DNA from: Rhynchonema sp. JSB1_4
Lineage: Eukaryota > Nematoda > Chromadorea > Monhysterida > Xyalidae
DNA length: 64,000 nt
Assembly: GCA_030248065.1 (NCBI GenBank)
Contig: JASAMV010002510.1
Location: 108,860-172,859 of the forward strand
Reading direction: 5' to 3'
Below are positions 10,986 to 22,062 of this stretch, piece by piece (within the stretch, counting starts at the first letter, position 1; each line of letters opens with the position of its first letter). A model generated the notes under the pieces. It saw nothing but the letters and a program-made list of their open reading frames with translations. It had not been told where the DNA came from and did no database searches. The translations under genes were made by a program, and so were the position numbers.

Positions 10986-11927
10986 CAGGGTAGTACTTGG
11001 GGGAGGGGGTGGGGTCCCCCCCAAATTCATCTATCTATCGTCAACACTTTTTGATTTCATCTATCTATCGTCAACACTTATGGGCTAATCTATCTATCGT
11101 GAACAAATTTTTGGAAGAATCTATCTATCGTCAACACATTTCGAACCCAAAATTGACATTTTTGACTCAAAATGGCTCAAAATCGGTATTTTTCACCCCA
11201 AATAGGCAAAAAATCGCGCGCTACGCGCGGATTTAGTACATCTAAGTACATTTTCATTAATATTTACGCATTATTATCTACTTAGTTAGTACACTATACC
11301 AGTGTTGGAGGTACTCTGGAGGGGGGATACCTACTGTACCGCGCTCGGAGAGGGGGGGATACCTACAGTACCAGAGCCGATGGCCTGGGGGGGGTTATGT
11401 ACCTAGGGGGGGGGGTTGGGGGGGGGTTAGGTTTTGGGGTGAAATTTTTTTATGTGTTTATTATGTGTGGAATCGTGTGAAAACGTAGTATTTGCGCGCG
11501 TAGCGCGCGAATTTCGGGTAATTTGAGGTAAAAACCACTGATTTTGCACTAATTTTGGCCATTTTGGTCAAAAAGTGGCACTTTTGGGGCAAAATCGGGG
11601 GGGATACCTACGGTACAGGGGTGAAAATCGGGGGGGATACCTACTGTACCATGCCAAACATCGGGGGGGAGGGGGGATACCTACTGTACCAGGCGAGGGG
11701 GGATACCTACTGTACTGGGGGGGGGGCTACCCCCCCAAACCCCCCCCCCCCACCAACACTGCACTATACTATACCTTGATTTTTGGCGACCCCCCACCAT
11801 CTATCTATCGTCAACAAGTTTTGGTCGACCTCCCCCCCAGATTTCGGACTTGGGTCATCTATCTATCGTCAACACATTTCGGGTCCCAATCTATCTATCG
11901 TCAACACCCTGACCAAGTACTACACTG
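10986..11927. mobile_element. Inverted second copy of the GATAGATAGAT MITE, interrupted by another MITE
   Basis: It starts CAGGGTAGTACTTGG and ends CCAAGTACTACACTG. It is the near-exact reverse complement of 10489-10965 once the 462-bp insertion at 11300-11761 and its target duplication are removed (about 472 versus 477 bp). No clean 8-bp duplication is visible: the left flank is AGAGCCCC and the right flank is a C run. One border may have changed. Confidence 0.8.
11300..11761. mobile_element. hAT-like MITE with GATACCTACTGTACC repeats, target CACTATAC
   Basis: Ends are CAGTGTTGGAGG and CCACCAACACTG. The 8-bp duplication CACTATAC is exact on both sides (11292-11299 and 11762-11769). The unit GGGGGGATACCTACTGTACC recurs near both ends in the same orientation, around a core containing GCGCGTAGCGCGCGAATTT. 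The paired, unoccupied site is visible in the inverted partner repeat near 10645-10660, where CACTATAC occurs once. Confidence 0.92.
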
Positions 11928-12175
11928 CCCCCCCCCGAAATAGAGCCCCCCTAAGTAACATCCCCTATACAGCAGTGTATTAACGCTTGATAGTGGTGCA
12001 CAAGTACATTTACGCACGTTTATTGTTAGTTCAGAGCACATAATACGCCTCTTATTGACGAATAGACACGAATAAATGCGATTACAAGCGAAAAAACATC
12101 CTTTCAAACCCCTTTTTGGGGTTTTTAGGGGTATTTCTGGGAACAATTTTTCAGGTTTGGGTCAGTGAATTAATA

Positions 12176-12570
12176 CCGTAAAAACCTAAATACAGCCTCC
12201 CGGATTAGAGCCCCCCCCGTCGTAATACAGCCCCCCAAAAAGGGGTCAGTGAATTAATAGAGCCCCCCCCCCCCAAAGTAACATCCTCTATACAGTAGTG
12301 TATTAAGGCTTGATAGTTGTGTACAGGTGCATTTATGCACGTTTGTTGTTCGTTCAGAGCACATAATACGCCTCTTCGAATAGACACGAATAAATGCGAT
12401 TACAAGAGAAAAAACATCCTTTCAAAACCATTTTTAGGGGTTTTTGAGGGTATTTCTGGGAACAATTTTTTAGGTTCGGGTCAGTGAATTAATAGAGGCC
12501 CCCCGGAATAGAGCCCCCAAAATGGGGTCAGTGAATTAATAGAGCCCCCCTTCTATTTAAGTTTTTACGG
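12176..12570. mobile_element. TA-flanked CCGTAAAAACC MITE
   Basis: The left end CCGTAAAAACCTAAATACAG and the right end CTATTTAAGTTTTTACGG are inverted with TA at 12174-12175 and 12571-12572. The interior carries C runs and the block AGTAACATCCTCTATACAG through CGAATAGACACG, shared with other repeats in this nest. Confidence 0.75.
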
Positions 12571-12962
12571 TAGAAGCCCCCCCCGGAATAGAGCCCCCCC
12601 GTAATAGAGCCCCTCTCAAAATTCTTCTCTCAGCAAAACTGATGTTTTGAACCGTAAGTGTCGGTGTCGGGTCCCAAAAAACCCGACACCCGACATCTGG
12701 GTGTACCCGACACCTACGCTTTTTGGCACCCGACTACACTTTTTTGGCACCCGACAGCGACACCCGACATCTCTCTAAGCCTACCCGGAGGGGGAGGTAG
12801 GGGGTAGGGGACCCCTCGCCCCAGGAACTACACTGATTGCAACCTCGTTGTGTTGTCGAGCTGACTTGCATGTGTTTTGTGTTTTTTTTGTTTCAGCAGC
12901 GCTCTGTTTTTGAAGTTTCCATCCTCTCTATTTTGGCATTGTTCGACCAACGGGTCAGCGTC

Positions 12963-15606
12963 ATGACCGTTGTGACATCCATGCGCAATTCGGTGCCGGC
13001 ACCACCGCGAATCGCTGTTGTTGATTGGGCGCTCAGACAACCCGATGAAAGTCGAACGAATGAATCGAGAATTCTGGTTGGTTTAATATTATCTGTAGTT
13101 GCAGGTGAAAAAACCCTCTTTGCCTGAAAAAAGCCAAAAAAGTCGTTTTTTTCCATAGGCCAATTTTTCCTGCTTGATATGGAAATTAATCACATGTGTA
13201 CTGGCCGGCGTAAAGTACCGTTGTTTATTTTTCGTTGAAAGAAAACGTTTTTTTTCAAATACTTTTCCAGTACTTGAGGTGTTCCGGTCAAAAACATAAA
13301 GTGTTTGGGCACAAGATATAAGCACATGACACAAAAGTATGTTCTCATAGAAATTTTTGGTCCGAACATCCGAATCACTGATCCGAATCAAAAAACTTAT
13401 CGGTCTTGTGTTACAATTTTTTGGGAAAAGTAAAATAAAAAACCGATAAAAAACCACCTTGAAAAAATGGAAAGTATTCGGGCCTCGGAAAAAACGTTTT
13501 TTCGGTTTTTTTCATGAAAAAAACGTTTTTTTTCGGTTTTTTAATAAAAAAAACGGTTTTTTTATCCGCTAGTATCACATGACCAACCAGTACTCTCCAT
13601 GTGATTCAGATGGCAGCAGCACATCACACCGAGCTCATTCGTCGATCACGAATCACTCAGTTTTCATTGATTTGGCTCGCGTCCCTGTTGTCGTTGGCCA
13701 TGATCATCGTTATTGTGTATTTGGCAAGGTGCGTGCTCAAAACAATATTCATTTGAAATTGCGTGATTTCTTGTCTTCTCTTTTATCCATGGTTTTTAAT
13801 GCATTGCAAAGGTTTTCCATTGGCCAGTAGAATTTCAGTGCGCCAGTAGTTAGTCGGTACATAACATGAGTTGGAAAACAGTTTCAGGAAACAGTTTCCA
13901 AAGGAAACAAACAGCGAAAAATTGCGCCTCGCGCTGTTGTGTCCACATGCTGTCTTATTGTGTGGAGCGGAGGAAGCTACAGTCAATGTTTGTTGTGTTG
14001 TGTTAGTACATAGCGCAGTGTGTTGTGCGCAACCAGTTTTGAATCCAAAGTGCCCTCGCAAATACAGTCTGTAAGCTGTGATGGTCAAGGAACTGGTCGG
14101 GTACTTCCCTTCCCTTCACTCTCCACAGGATAGTTTTGTGTGGAGGATCGAATGTGGCGCGACGCACGCCGCACGAATAAAACCTCTGCACAAAAAGACT
14201 TCCGAGTGCCCGATTTTTTTCTGGACATATGTTGATGCAAAACCTTCGAAATGACTGTCAATTTTAAACGGGTAATACCTTCGTTAGGGTAATCTCAAAA
14301 TACGCAGTAGGCACTAAAACTGCCAGAAAAAGACGAAATGGAAATAAACCAGTGAACTGTGAAAATGAGTCAGTAGATTTTAGCAAATGGGCCATTTCTT
14401 ACCGCCCATTTTCTTGCAAAAAAACTGCTCTTATCTCGTTTCAAAATCTTTTATAGAACCCTGTGGATGTCGACATCGCCAGTGCACCGCAACAACACAA
14501 CCAGTGCGCAACAGCGGCAGTCGACATTCGATATGATGGTGCTAGCTGACTCTCAAACCAAAGATTCAAAGTCTCTCAATGAAAGATGCGCGGATGTCGG
14601 TCACCTATGAACTGATTACATTTGCGTTTTGAGGACTAAATTTCTAAACCAGGTACCTTTCGCAGAGTTCCGTTGTGAACGCGTCCGGCATGTGCAGCCT
14701 GTTCACTGGCCTGTTGCCAACATCAGACCAGGAAAGCAACGACGTTGAGGTCCCTGAAGATCGGGCAAACGTGTCCGTCGGTAATGTTACGAATGAGCAA
14801 AACTCCACCGACAGTTCAGAGTCGCAGAAAGTTTTGGAGAAAAGCAATATTGAGGAGAACGCCAGCAGCGCGGTAAAATCGTGTGTTTCTTTTCTTCAGT
14901 TTGTCTTCAAATTGTACATTCATCCTTATTCCATCCATAGGGTGCACTGGTGGCTCCCGAACCGAATGCCGAGCCAGTGGCATCGTCGCGTGCCGACCGT
15001 CTGGCTCCTTTGCCGCTCAAATCTGACATCAACAAACTCAAACAATTGGATTCAGGGGAAACTGTGGTGAAAAGTGCGGCGAGCAAGGAAGGGAAGTTGA
15101 TCAAAGACGAGAATGGTCAGTTGAATTGCATTTCCAATTTATGTTGAACTCTATTTCACAAATTTAATTTCGTACTTTTCAATCTCAGCATCCCTCCCAT
15201 CGTGCCAGGTGCTAAAACAATGTAGTGAAAACCGGCCACGTGAGCGTATTCGATGTTCGTGCTACGATCTGATGGGCCAGGGCAGTTGTTTGTGTCCCGA
15301 TCCACCTCCGTCACGTTAGAAAACCGCTAATTGATTTTCTGCTTTTATTTGTTTGCACGGATTTTTTTGGCCTGTTGACATGAAAAGATAACGATTTCAG
15401 TTGCGAGCGACAAGCCGAACCTAGAAGCCGATGATATTAACATTGACAAACTGTTGTGTTGGCTGTACTGTCCGTCTGGTGATGTTTCACTGGGCGGGTT
15501 CATTGCCATCAAAGACTTTTGTGCGTATTTGACCGGTAATGTTTGTGATTTGGTGCTTTGAAATCACTGCATGTTTTCAGAAACCTGTTTCACTATGAGC
15601 TTTTAG
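12963..15606 (+). CDS. Cys-rich single-pass (signal-anchor) membrane protein, unknown family
   Basis: Exons joined in phase: 12963-13076, 13610-13728, 14457 to about 14600 (3' limit unsure), about 14664-14872, 14941-15115, 15189-15314, 15401-15535, and 15581-15606 ending at TAG. The second exon encodes a basic stretch RRSRI followed by a clear transmembrane helix SLLSLAMIIVIVYLA. The charge pattern suggests a type II topology with the C-terminal region outside the cytosol. The later exons encode a Ser/Glu/Asp-rich stalk and then a Cys-rich tail (CQVLKQCSENRP, CSCYDLMGQGSCLC, LLCWLYCPSG, ETCF), probably disulfide-bonded. The last intron is only 45 nt. I do not recognise the family. The joins around exons 3 and 4 are the least certain. 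Confidence 0.6.
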
Positions 15607-16209
15607 TTTCGACATGGGTAAAAGCTTACTGCACATGCTCCTCAAGTAAAGCCCCAAATATTCATGACTTTATTATTTTAGCTGCGGTACAATTCATCCG
15701 AGTCAGTTTACTATTTTTGTGTTGCTCAAATATGAAATATCTTCGAAGATTGGTGTGGTTTTTGACGGGTTTGGCCATTTATACAATTTCCTTGACGCAT
15801 TCTTGTGCAAGCACCTTTCACTTGCAAATTGGTTAATGTTACTGTCAGATTCAGCTTATTTTATTTTGTACCAAATCATGTGGCTTTTTGTCTCCTTGTG
15901 GTTGGCTCAGGTAGAAATTGTACATTTTTTTGGATTTTATTTCAGGACCATTATTTGACTTCAATGCACACTGTTTCCTGTTCTTTCATTATTCCTTGTT
16001 TCTCTTCTATTGCTTTGGTCAGTTTTTTCTGTTGATGTATTATCATTCCACCATTCGTTTCCTAACTTTATTGTTTCGCATTTCTTTTTATTCTGATCCG
16101 TGTTCCGTGGAGGTGGCATCGAGAGACAATTTAGCAATAAATATGCTCTGAATGGAACAGTGTGAGAATCGCCAAGGTGCAATACATTCAACTGTGATTG
16201 CATTCATCA
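15607..16209. other. T-rich intergenic stretch between converging genes
   Basis: The 3' flanks of the plus-strand membrane protein and the minus-strand LC8-like gene meet here. A possible poly(A) signal AATAAA for the plus-strand gene lies near 16136. Phenylalanine-rich open frames here follow from the T-rich sequence and are not convincing genes. Confidence 0.45.
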
Positions 16210-17418
16210 TCAATCCTTCCACACGAGCACATACTGTCCGTTTGATACGGTGTAGCAGATCTCGTCCTGGTACCAGTTGACGTAGCCGAATTCGCATTCG
16301 CTCACGATCGCCTGCCATTTCCCACCGAAACTACAAACCGTTGGGCACATTTGGGAAAGTCAAAGTTACGTATGATATTCAGCATACAACCAGCCAACCA
16401 ACCTTTCCCCGGCCTTCTCTTGAAGCAATGTAGCTGCTTGTTGGGGATTTCCAATGGAATTGTAGATCACCTGTTGAACAACAGGTGGTGCAACATCAGA
16501 GACCAATCGTTTACCAAATGGACCACGATTATATCATACCTCTTCAATCAGATTCCGTATGTCCACATTAGCGCAGTAGCCAATGTCCTCAACGTAGTCC
16601 TGAGTCGGCGATCCACCCCTGACCGATGGGCCCCCCTCACCCCCCATCCTACGTCCACTGTCACCCGCTTGTAATGAGGGTGTAACCATGTTGACCGGTT
16701 CGGGGGACACCCATTCGAAATCTGAACAAAAAAAACTGTCAGGTGTATGGATACTGCAAGTGACCCGTATCAAACTTGATTGATTTGATTCGAAACGTGC
16801 AAGTATGTAATGTTATAATTTCAACCAGCGTGAAAGTCATGTATAGTCCGTCCACCAGCTCATGGCACTTTGTGTTGCTGCTGGCTGGTTTGTTCCCTTC
16901 CTCCACGTTCTAATGAAAGAGAAATTGAGTGTGACCGATTTTGAAAAAAATTAAAAAAATAATAAAACGGGTCGAAAAAGATTGAATTCGATCAAATTTA
17001 AAATTAAATTAAAATCGATAAAACACGTCGATTTCATAAAAACAGCAATTTAGTAGCAAAAAATAATTTTTTTCGGAAACTCAATTTCTCTTTCATTAGA
17101 ACGTGGAGGAAGGGAACAAGTCGGCCAGCAGCATCACAAAGTGACATGAGCTGATGGACGGACTATACAAGACAACCCTCACCGAGCCCGTCACCTAAGT
17201 TTCGATACTGCAGATCGTAATCCATGACTAGGTAAACATCCCATTACTGACGTGCGTGGAAATTTCCGATCAAAATAAAACGATAACCACAACTGCTTAC
17301 CTCCCTGTCCCACGTCACCCGTGTCAGCGACGAAGATTTCATCCGCACCTTCACGAAAGCAGCAATTAGATTTTGGAATTAGCACCAGTAAAATTTCACA
17401 GAAAAATCTGATTCTCAT
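16210..17418 (-). CDS. Secreted LC8-like domain protein, paralogue 1
   Basis: Exon 1 (17418 down to about 17285) encodes a hydrophobic leader, MRIRFFCEILLVLIP, likely a signal peptide. Further exons follow at about 17214-17185, 16907-16840, 16722-16544 and about 16475-16415. The last exon, about 16330-16210, ends KD and TGA. The C-terminal domain reads IRNLIEEVIYNS, then FGGKWQAIVSECEFGYVNWY, then QYVLVWKD. Its order of helix, W-x-x-IV, aromatic strand and final VLVW strand resembles dynein light chain LC8 (tWHcIVG..FgsYv...aiLLF), but with added cysteines suited to an extracellular protein. An acidic linker with a Gly-rich stretch (GGEGGPSVRGG) precedes it. It is one of three tandem paralogues. 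The LC8 relation is from pattern only. Confidence 0.65.
16841..17168. repeat. Inverted partial duplication of an exon with its splice site
   Basis: About 91 bp at 16841-16931 (an exon of the minus-strand gene plus its acceptor region) is present in reverse orientation at 17078-17168 with a few differences, separated by about 146 bp. The antisense copy sits in the upstream intron, so the unspliced transcript could fold into a long hairpin over the real exon. Confidence 0.85.
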
Positions 17419-17771
17419 TTTTATTGCGGCAAGTGGGCATTCAGAATACACTCATCGTGTTACATGTTGCTGGCCAACAAGTTCACTTTGAGAAAACAAC
17501 GGACACGTTTTTGACAATGTCATCAAACTGAATGTGAGAAGCGTAAAATTGTGGTATGTGGTAAATTGCACTCGCAAAGTTTATTCTGCATACATACGCT
17601 TATTGATTTGGAAATTTGTTATGTAACGATGTGTCCACCACACTGACGTTTTCTGTTGCACTGTTTCTTTCAGCTTGACAGCACTTCATTTTTTAATGAT
17701 AGCAAAATGGTATCGGTCATGTGTCCCTACATACACATCAATATATGGTTGACATGACAGTGAGTGAAACA

Positions 17772-19350
17772 TCACTGTTTATTCTGCCACACGAGCACGT
17801 ATTCACCACTTATCGGTTGTGTGCGCACCCAGCATTCGCCCATGTAAAAGTTGGCGTACGCAAAGTCACAATCGCTTACGATCGATTCGAAACGTCCTCC
17901 GAAACGTTTTGATGCCTCAGCCTGGAAACTTGGTGGCATTTGGGGTGTTTTTCGGTTGGTGTCAAGTGGCCACCTGGTGCATTTGCGCACTGACGATGAC
18001 ACGGTCACCGCTGGTCGGTGAAAACAAGGCGAGGCTGCATGATGCACGTGCCGAGTTGGCGATCAGACCGGTCTGGCGCGATCATGTCAATCGAATCATA
18101 TCTGTTCGATCGATTCGCGTGAATGATCAACATCGACCGGTCCAATTCGCATATTGGTCGCGATCACCAAGCTTCATCCGGGCATTCGTCTTCGAGCGTG
18201 AAACATCACTGAATGGTCGTCTATGTGCCAATTGCACAACGCCCACAACAGTTTTATACCATTTGCGGTCACCTGAATTTTCAAGGCCGCATCCATGGGT
18301 GAGCCAGCACTCGACGAGATCACTTCATCAACAAGATGGTGCAGTGTCTGTTCATTGCAAATGCCTGTGAGTGTCGTGTACCGTATGTTTATTTTAGAAA
18401 ATGTGAATGGTGAGCGGTTTATGGTAACATGGTACACGTCAGGGTTGGGCAAAAAAAATTTAAAAAAAATTTTTTTTAAAAAAAAAAGGTTTTTGAAAAA
18501 AAATTTAAAAAAAAAATTTTTTTAAAGTTTTTCGAGGAAACAAAATGTTCTAAAACGTCCAAAAATGGCCTTTTTGGGGGTTATTTTTTGTCATTTTTTC
18601 TCAAGGGTCGAAAAATTTTCTTCACAAAATCACCTTTGGGGCATGTATTTGGTACCTAAGATACCCCAAGTGATGTTATTATACCTTCCCGTGATACATG
18701 GGACACAGTATGCATGTACCTACATGGTACTTCGATATCATGACCCATCAGGTCGGTCATATACGACCGATTCAGCTACCCGACAAGTATTTCTGCAGCT
18801 TATATTCTCAATTCTGTGCGGTTTATAAGTGAATCTTGCTTATTCGGCCACAAACTGTTGTGTGTCTGATACCACAGACCAGCAATCATCGGTCCATATC
18901 AAGCACAGACTGTTGGATCGCACCGAAATCACGTAAACACTCTTCATAAGCGATGCAAACCAAGTCACAAAAGTGACTTGTCAATTAAAGTTGCATTTTT
19001 TCGCGATTTTTCTCGTTTTTTAGGCAAATTTGGTAAAATTTCCCCGAATCTCAGACTTTTTAAAAAAACTTGTTTAAAAAAATTTTTTTCCAACCCTGGT
19101 ACACGTATTCAAATTCAACTGCATACCTGAGCCTTGCCCACTTCCACGAACAGTATCACCTGGAATAAAAAACTGTGATTGACCTAAAAATAAAAAAATG
19201 ACGTCCAATATCTGCCGATGACCAACCGTAGTTCTCTCCCAATATTACCAATTCATCAACGTCTTCCTCCCCACGTCGCAAACATGCGTTGCTGAATATC
19301 CACTGACCAATCAAAGCAGTCAGAAACAGCAGTTTTTGAACCTCGGCCAT
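17772..19350 (-). CDS. Secreted LC8-like domain protein, paralogue 2
   Basis: Starts MAEVQKLLFLTALIGQWIFS, a likely signal peptide ending near a Cys (exon 19350 to about 19205). A short exon about 19150-19115 follows, then about 18385-18268 encoding GICNEQTLHHLVDEVISSSA, and the last exon about 17940-17772 encoding FGGRFESIVSDCDFAYANFY and ending VLVWQNKQ. It aligns residue by residue with paralogues 1 and 3: Cys after the linker, amphipathic helix, (F/W)ExIV, DCDFAYAN, Cys in the next strand, final VLVW. The middle intron carries a 659-bp hAT-like element (18440-19098) without touching coding sequence. No family name can be fixed beyond the LC8-like pattern. Confidence 0.65.
18440..19098. 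mobile_element. hAT-like element with GTACACGT target duplication
   Basis: Ends CAGGGTTGGGCAAAA and TTTTTCCAACCCTG are inverted. The exact 8-bp duplication GTACACGT flanks it (18432-18439 and 19099-19106). The interior is AT-rich with A/T homopolymers next to both ends. Related copies are at about 28791-29372 and, truncated, at about 42090-42290. Confidence 0.92.
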
Positions 19351-19823
19351 CAGCTCTGAGTTTTACGATGGCAAGTTCGTTGCAGAAACAACGTACGACC
19401 ACAACTTTTCGCATTGACACTATTTAGACACAACAATATTTATGAAGTTATGGTATTGAAGAACACGTTTCAATTCAAACAAGCGTGACCACACGTGCCG
19501 CTTGGGTTTGACACAGAAACGTACGGTATTGATACTAATTTGGACAGCTTGTTTTTCACCGCGCTGACTGGCCTTTCAATTATACCAATGTTTATATTGT
19601 CAGCTAACCATAATTTGTCTGTTACACTGTGTGATATTCGTATTATTGATTCATTTTTGTCCAAAACATGGTGATTTGGCAAGCCAAGCATGATTTTGAA
19701 AGGAAGGATGTTCTCACATTTTATCGCACATTACGAACATGTACACAATAAGTGACGAACAAAACACCTGCAGTTCAACAAAAAAACCGATAAAAGTGCA
19801 CAATCACTGACAAATGATAATAA

Positions 19824-20637
19824 TTAATCCTTCCATGCCAGCACGTGTACCCCACCAACTTCCACCTTGCACAGAGTCTCCGTGTACCAGTTGGCGTATG
19901 CAAAGTCACAGAAGGCAGCGACCACTTCCCATTTGCCGCCCAGCTCACTGGATGCTTTGCTTTGCACCGTCTTCGAGACCTGAAAACAAGAAATAAATGT
20001 TTTTGAGCATCAATATAAAGGTACAGTACATAAAATAAATTTAATAAAGTATATAAAATAAGCGAATATTCCGTATATAACCAACAGCTAACAGGTCGTC
20101 GTTGTGTGACTGGACGGCATCTTCGATCATCATTTTAACCTTTGGATCGCTACAGCTGGCCGTCGCACCACCTCAAAAGTAATCATCACTATTTCTCAAC
20201 ACACATCAAGTATGACACGAATAGGCCAATTAAGCCCTTTCTGAGCTTACTGACATGCCTCGGATTTGAAATTTCAGATCCCAATACAGCGCCCTTGTGT
20301 GTGAGCAAAGTCATCACCCACGTATGCGTAACATACAATATCAGGGTGCACCGGGGCTACGGATGCCACTTACGACCAAGCCACAAGCCTTCATCCCCAA
20401 TTCGGGGCTTCCATAAGTATGTTTGGCATTCGGCCCCGAAAATCAAATTCTGGACACAACGAACTTGAATTACATGAACTTGCCATCGTGTGGGTGGGTT
20501 CGGCCAACTTTCAACGTGAGAATCACCAGCAACAAATATCGAAGCTATAATTGAAAGTCGACAATAATGATACAGGAATTGAATACAATTTTAATAAAAT
20601 TTAGTATTTGTCGGCTCACCATGTTTGTCAGGAGCAT
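19824..20637 (-). CDS. Secreted LC8-like domain protein, paralogue 3
   Basis: Exon 1 (20637-20620) encodes MLLTNM. It joins a second exon (about 20548-20482) whose hydrophobic run LRYLLLVILTLKVG completes a signal peptide. The next exon, about 20157-20088, encodes CSDPKVKMMIEDAVQSHNDD. The last, about 19980-19824, encodes LGGKWEVVAAFCDFAYANWY and ends VHVLAWKD, TAA. It shares the same Cys positions and C-terminal WKD with paralogue 1. It is the shortest of the three and lacks the long linker of paralogue 1. Signal peptide and Cys conservation suggest secretion; function is unknown. Confidence 0.65.
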
Positions 20638-22062
20638 TGAGCTTATTCACTCAGCGCTGCAAAACATTCAGAAATAAATTATTTGTTTTCAGCGGAAATT
20701 CTGCGAAGTTCAGAATGCACGCAGCACAACGAATGTGCACGTGAAAGAACTGGTGCAACGTTCTAATCAATGTCAATTTATTACGGTGCAAAACAACAAC
20801 AACTCTATGCCTGTGTTTAGTCGCGCAAATTAGTTGGAATTCAACGTAACCGTTTTTTTTCACTTGAAGTAGTCAACATTTCTTCAATTACATAATTTTT
20901 ACGACGACAGCAACAAAAAGACCCGCATAATACACTGAAATTGCGCGCAATGAGCACACGACGAAATATGAAATGTAGGGAACTGAACTTTCTCATGGTA
21001 TTCTCCTCAAAAGTCAAATACGCAAAGATGTTATGTGTGTCTCATGTCCTTACAGTTCTGACTTCTGGCCAAGGGAGGGGCCACATCCAAAAAGTCGTCT
21101 TTATGAATGCTTGTTCCATTTTTTGAAGTCACTTACCTAGCCCGAATTCCACGCCTTTACACCAAATGTTAAAATGTGACAAGGCGCGCGAAGATTGGAT
21201 ACTGGTTAAGTTAGGGTACTGGTCTGATCGAGCTGGGAGATGGGTTCGGCATATGCTTAGGCCGACAATAAATCCAATCACATCATCATATCCAGCCAGT
21301 GTTGGTGGAAGGGTTTTTCAAGATTCTGTGATTACACGAGCGATGAAAATGAAAGCTTTCGCTTGATATCAAAGTTCAACCTGGCAGATCACTACCACTG
21401 CATGATTACAATATTCCGGTAATTTGTCCCGTGAAAACAAGCAGACAAAAAAATTACATTTGACTTATCTTTATTCCTGCTTGCGAACTGTGTGGAATAG
21501 GTTTCAAACACGATGCGGTGACGACATTTGGCAAGCTTACAGTATGTTATCTGACAAGAGTGCGCGGGCCAAGAAAGCCCACGTACTGATAACGAATGTG
21601 AATGCTCAGAATGTGTGACTTTGCATTGCTTGTTCAGTTGCAGTGTAGTTGGATTTACGGAACGAAAACAATAAAGTGGTAGCCAACAGGGAATACGAGT
21701 CTTTTTGCCATTATACACGAGTTAGGAAATTTCTGTTTTTATGCAGCAGAAGACACATCCAAAAGAAGTTGCCCAGTGTGATACGTCACGAACAGCAGTG
21801 GCGGCGGGCAGCTGTGGGCCACAAAACAAGAATGGCCAAAGACAAAAGAAAAAGAAGCAATACAAATAATAAAAAAGGCCTTCATATTATTTCAGAATAC
21901 GAGCGTTGTAAACAGATTATACAGTGCAAGTCGAAAAAGTTCATGTGGATATAACAAACTAAGACAATCAAAGGACACACGGTAGACAAAAATCACAAGA
22001 ATGTACCACTGTACAGAAGTGCATTTGCTTGCAAGCCCATTCTAAACAAGCAAGCAATGAGC
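20638..22062. other. Intergenic stretch, nothing recognised
   Basis: No exon chain, RNA gene or shared repeat could be supported on either strand. It should hold the promoter of LC8-like paralogue 3 and the 3' flank of the WD40 gene. Confidence 0.4.

Larger units (their letters stand above)
8062..12836. repeat. 4.8-kb nest of G/C-tract miniature transposons
   Basis: The whole interval is made of short elements inserted into each other. It begins with a hAT-like end (CAGTGTAGTGGCTGG at 8062) and ends with one (AGGAACTACACTG at 12824-12836). The background is a repeat carrying long C or G runs, GGGGTCAGTGAATTAATA and TACCGTAAAAACCTAAATA. Another background block, AGTAACATCCCCTATACAG through CGAATAGACACGAATAAATG, occurs at about 8640, 8888, 11955 and 12284. 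Individual elements with clear borders are listed separately. No protein gene is credible here; open frames are translations of homopolymer and tandem repeats. Confidence 0.9.

Noticed and set aside
10489..11927. Possible CRISPR array from regular GATAGATAGAT repeats
   Set aside because: The repeats lie in inverted groups inside elements with terminal inverted repeats and target duplications, in a spliced eukaryotic genome; spacers are not unique.
15688..16151. Hydrophobic Phe-rich open frames suggesting membrane proteins
   Set aside because: The region is T-rich 3' flank. The membrane protein gene has a better, in-phase final exon at 15581-15606.
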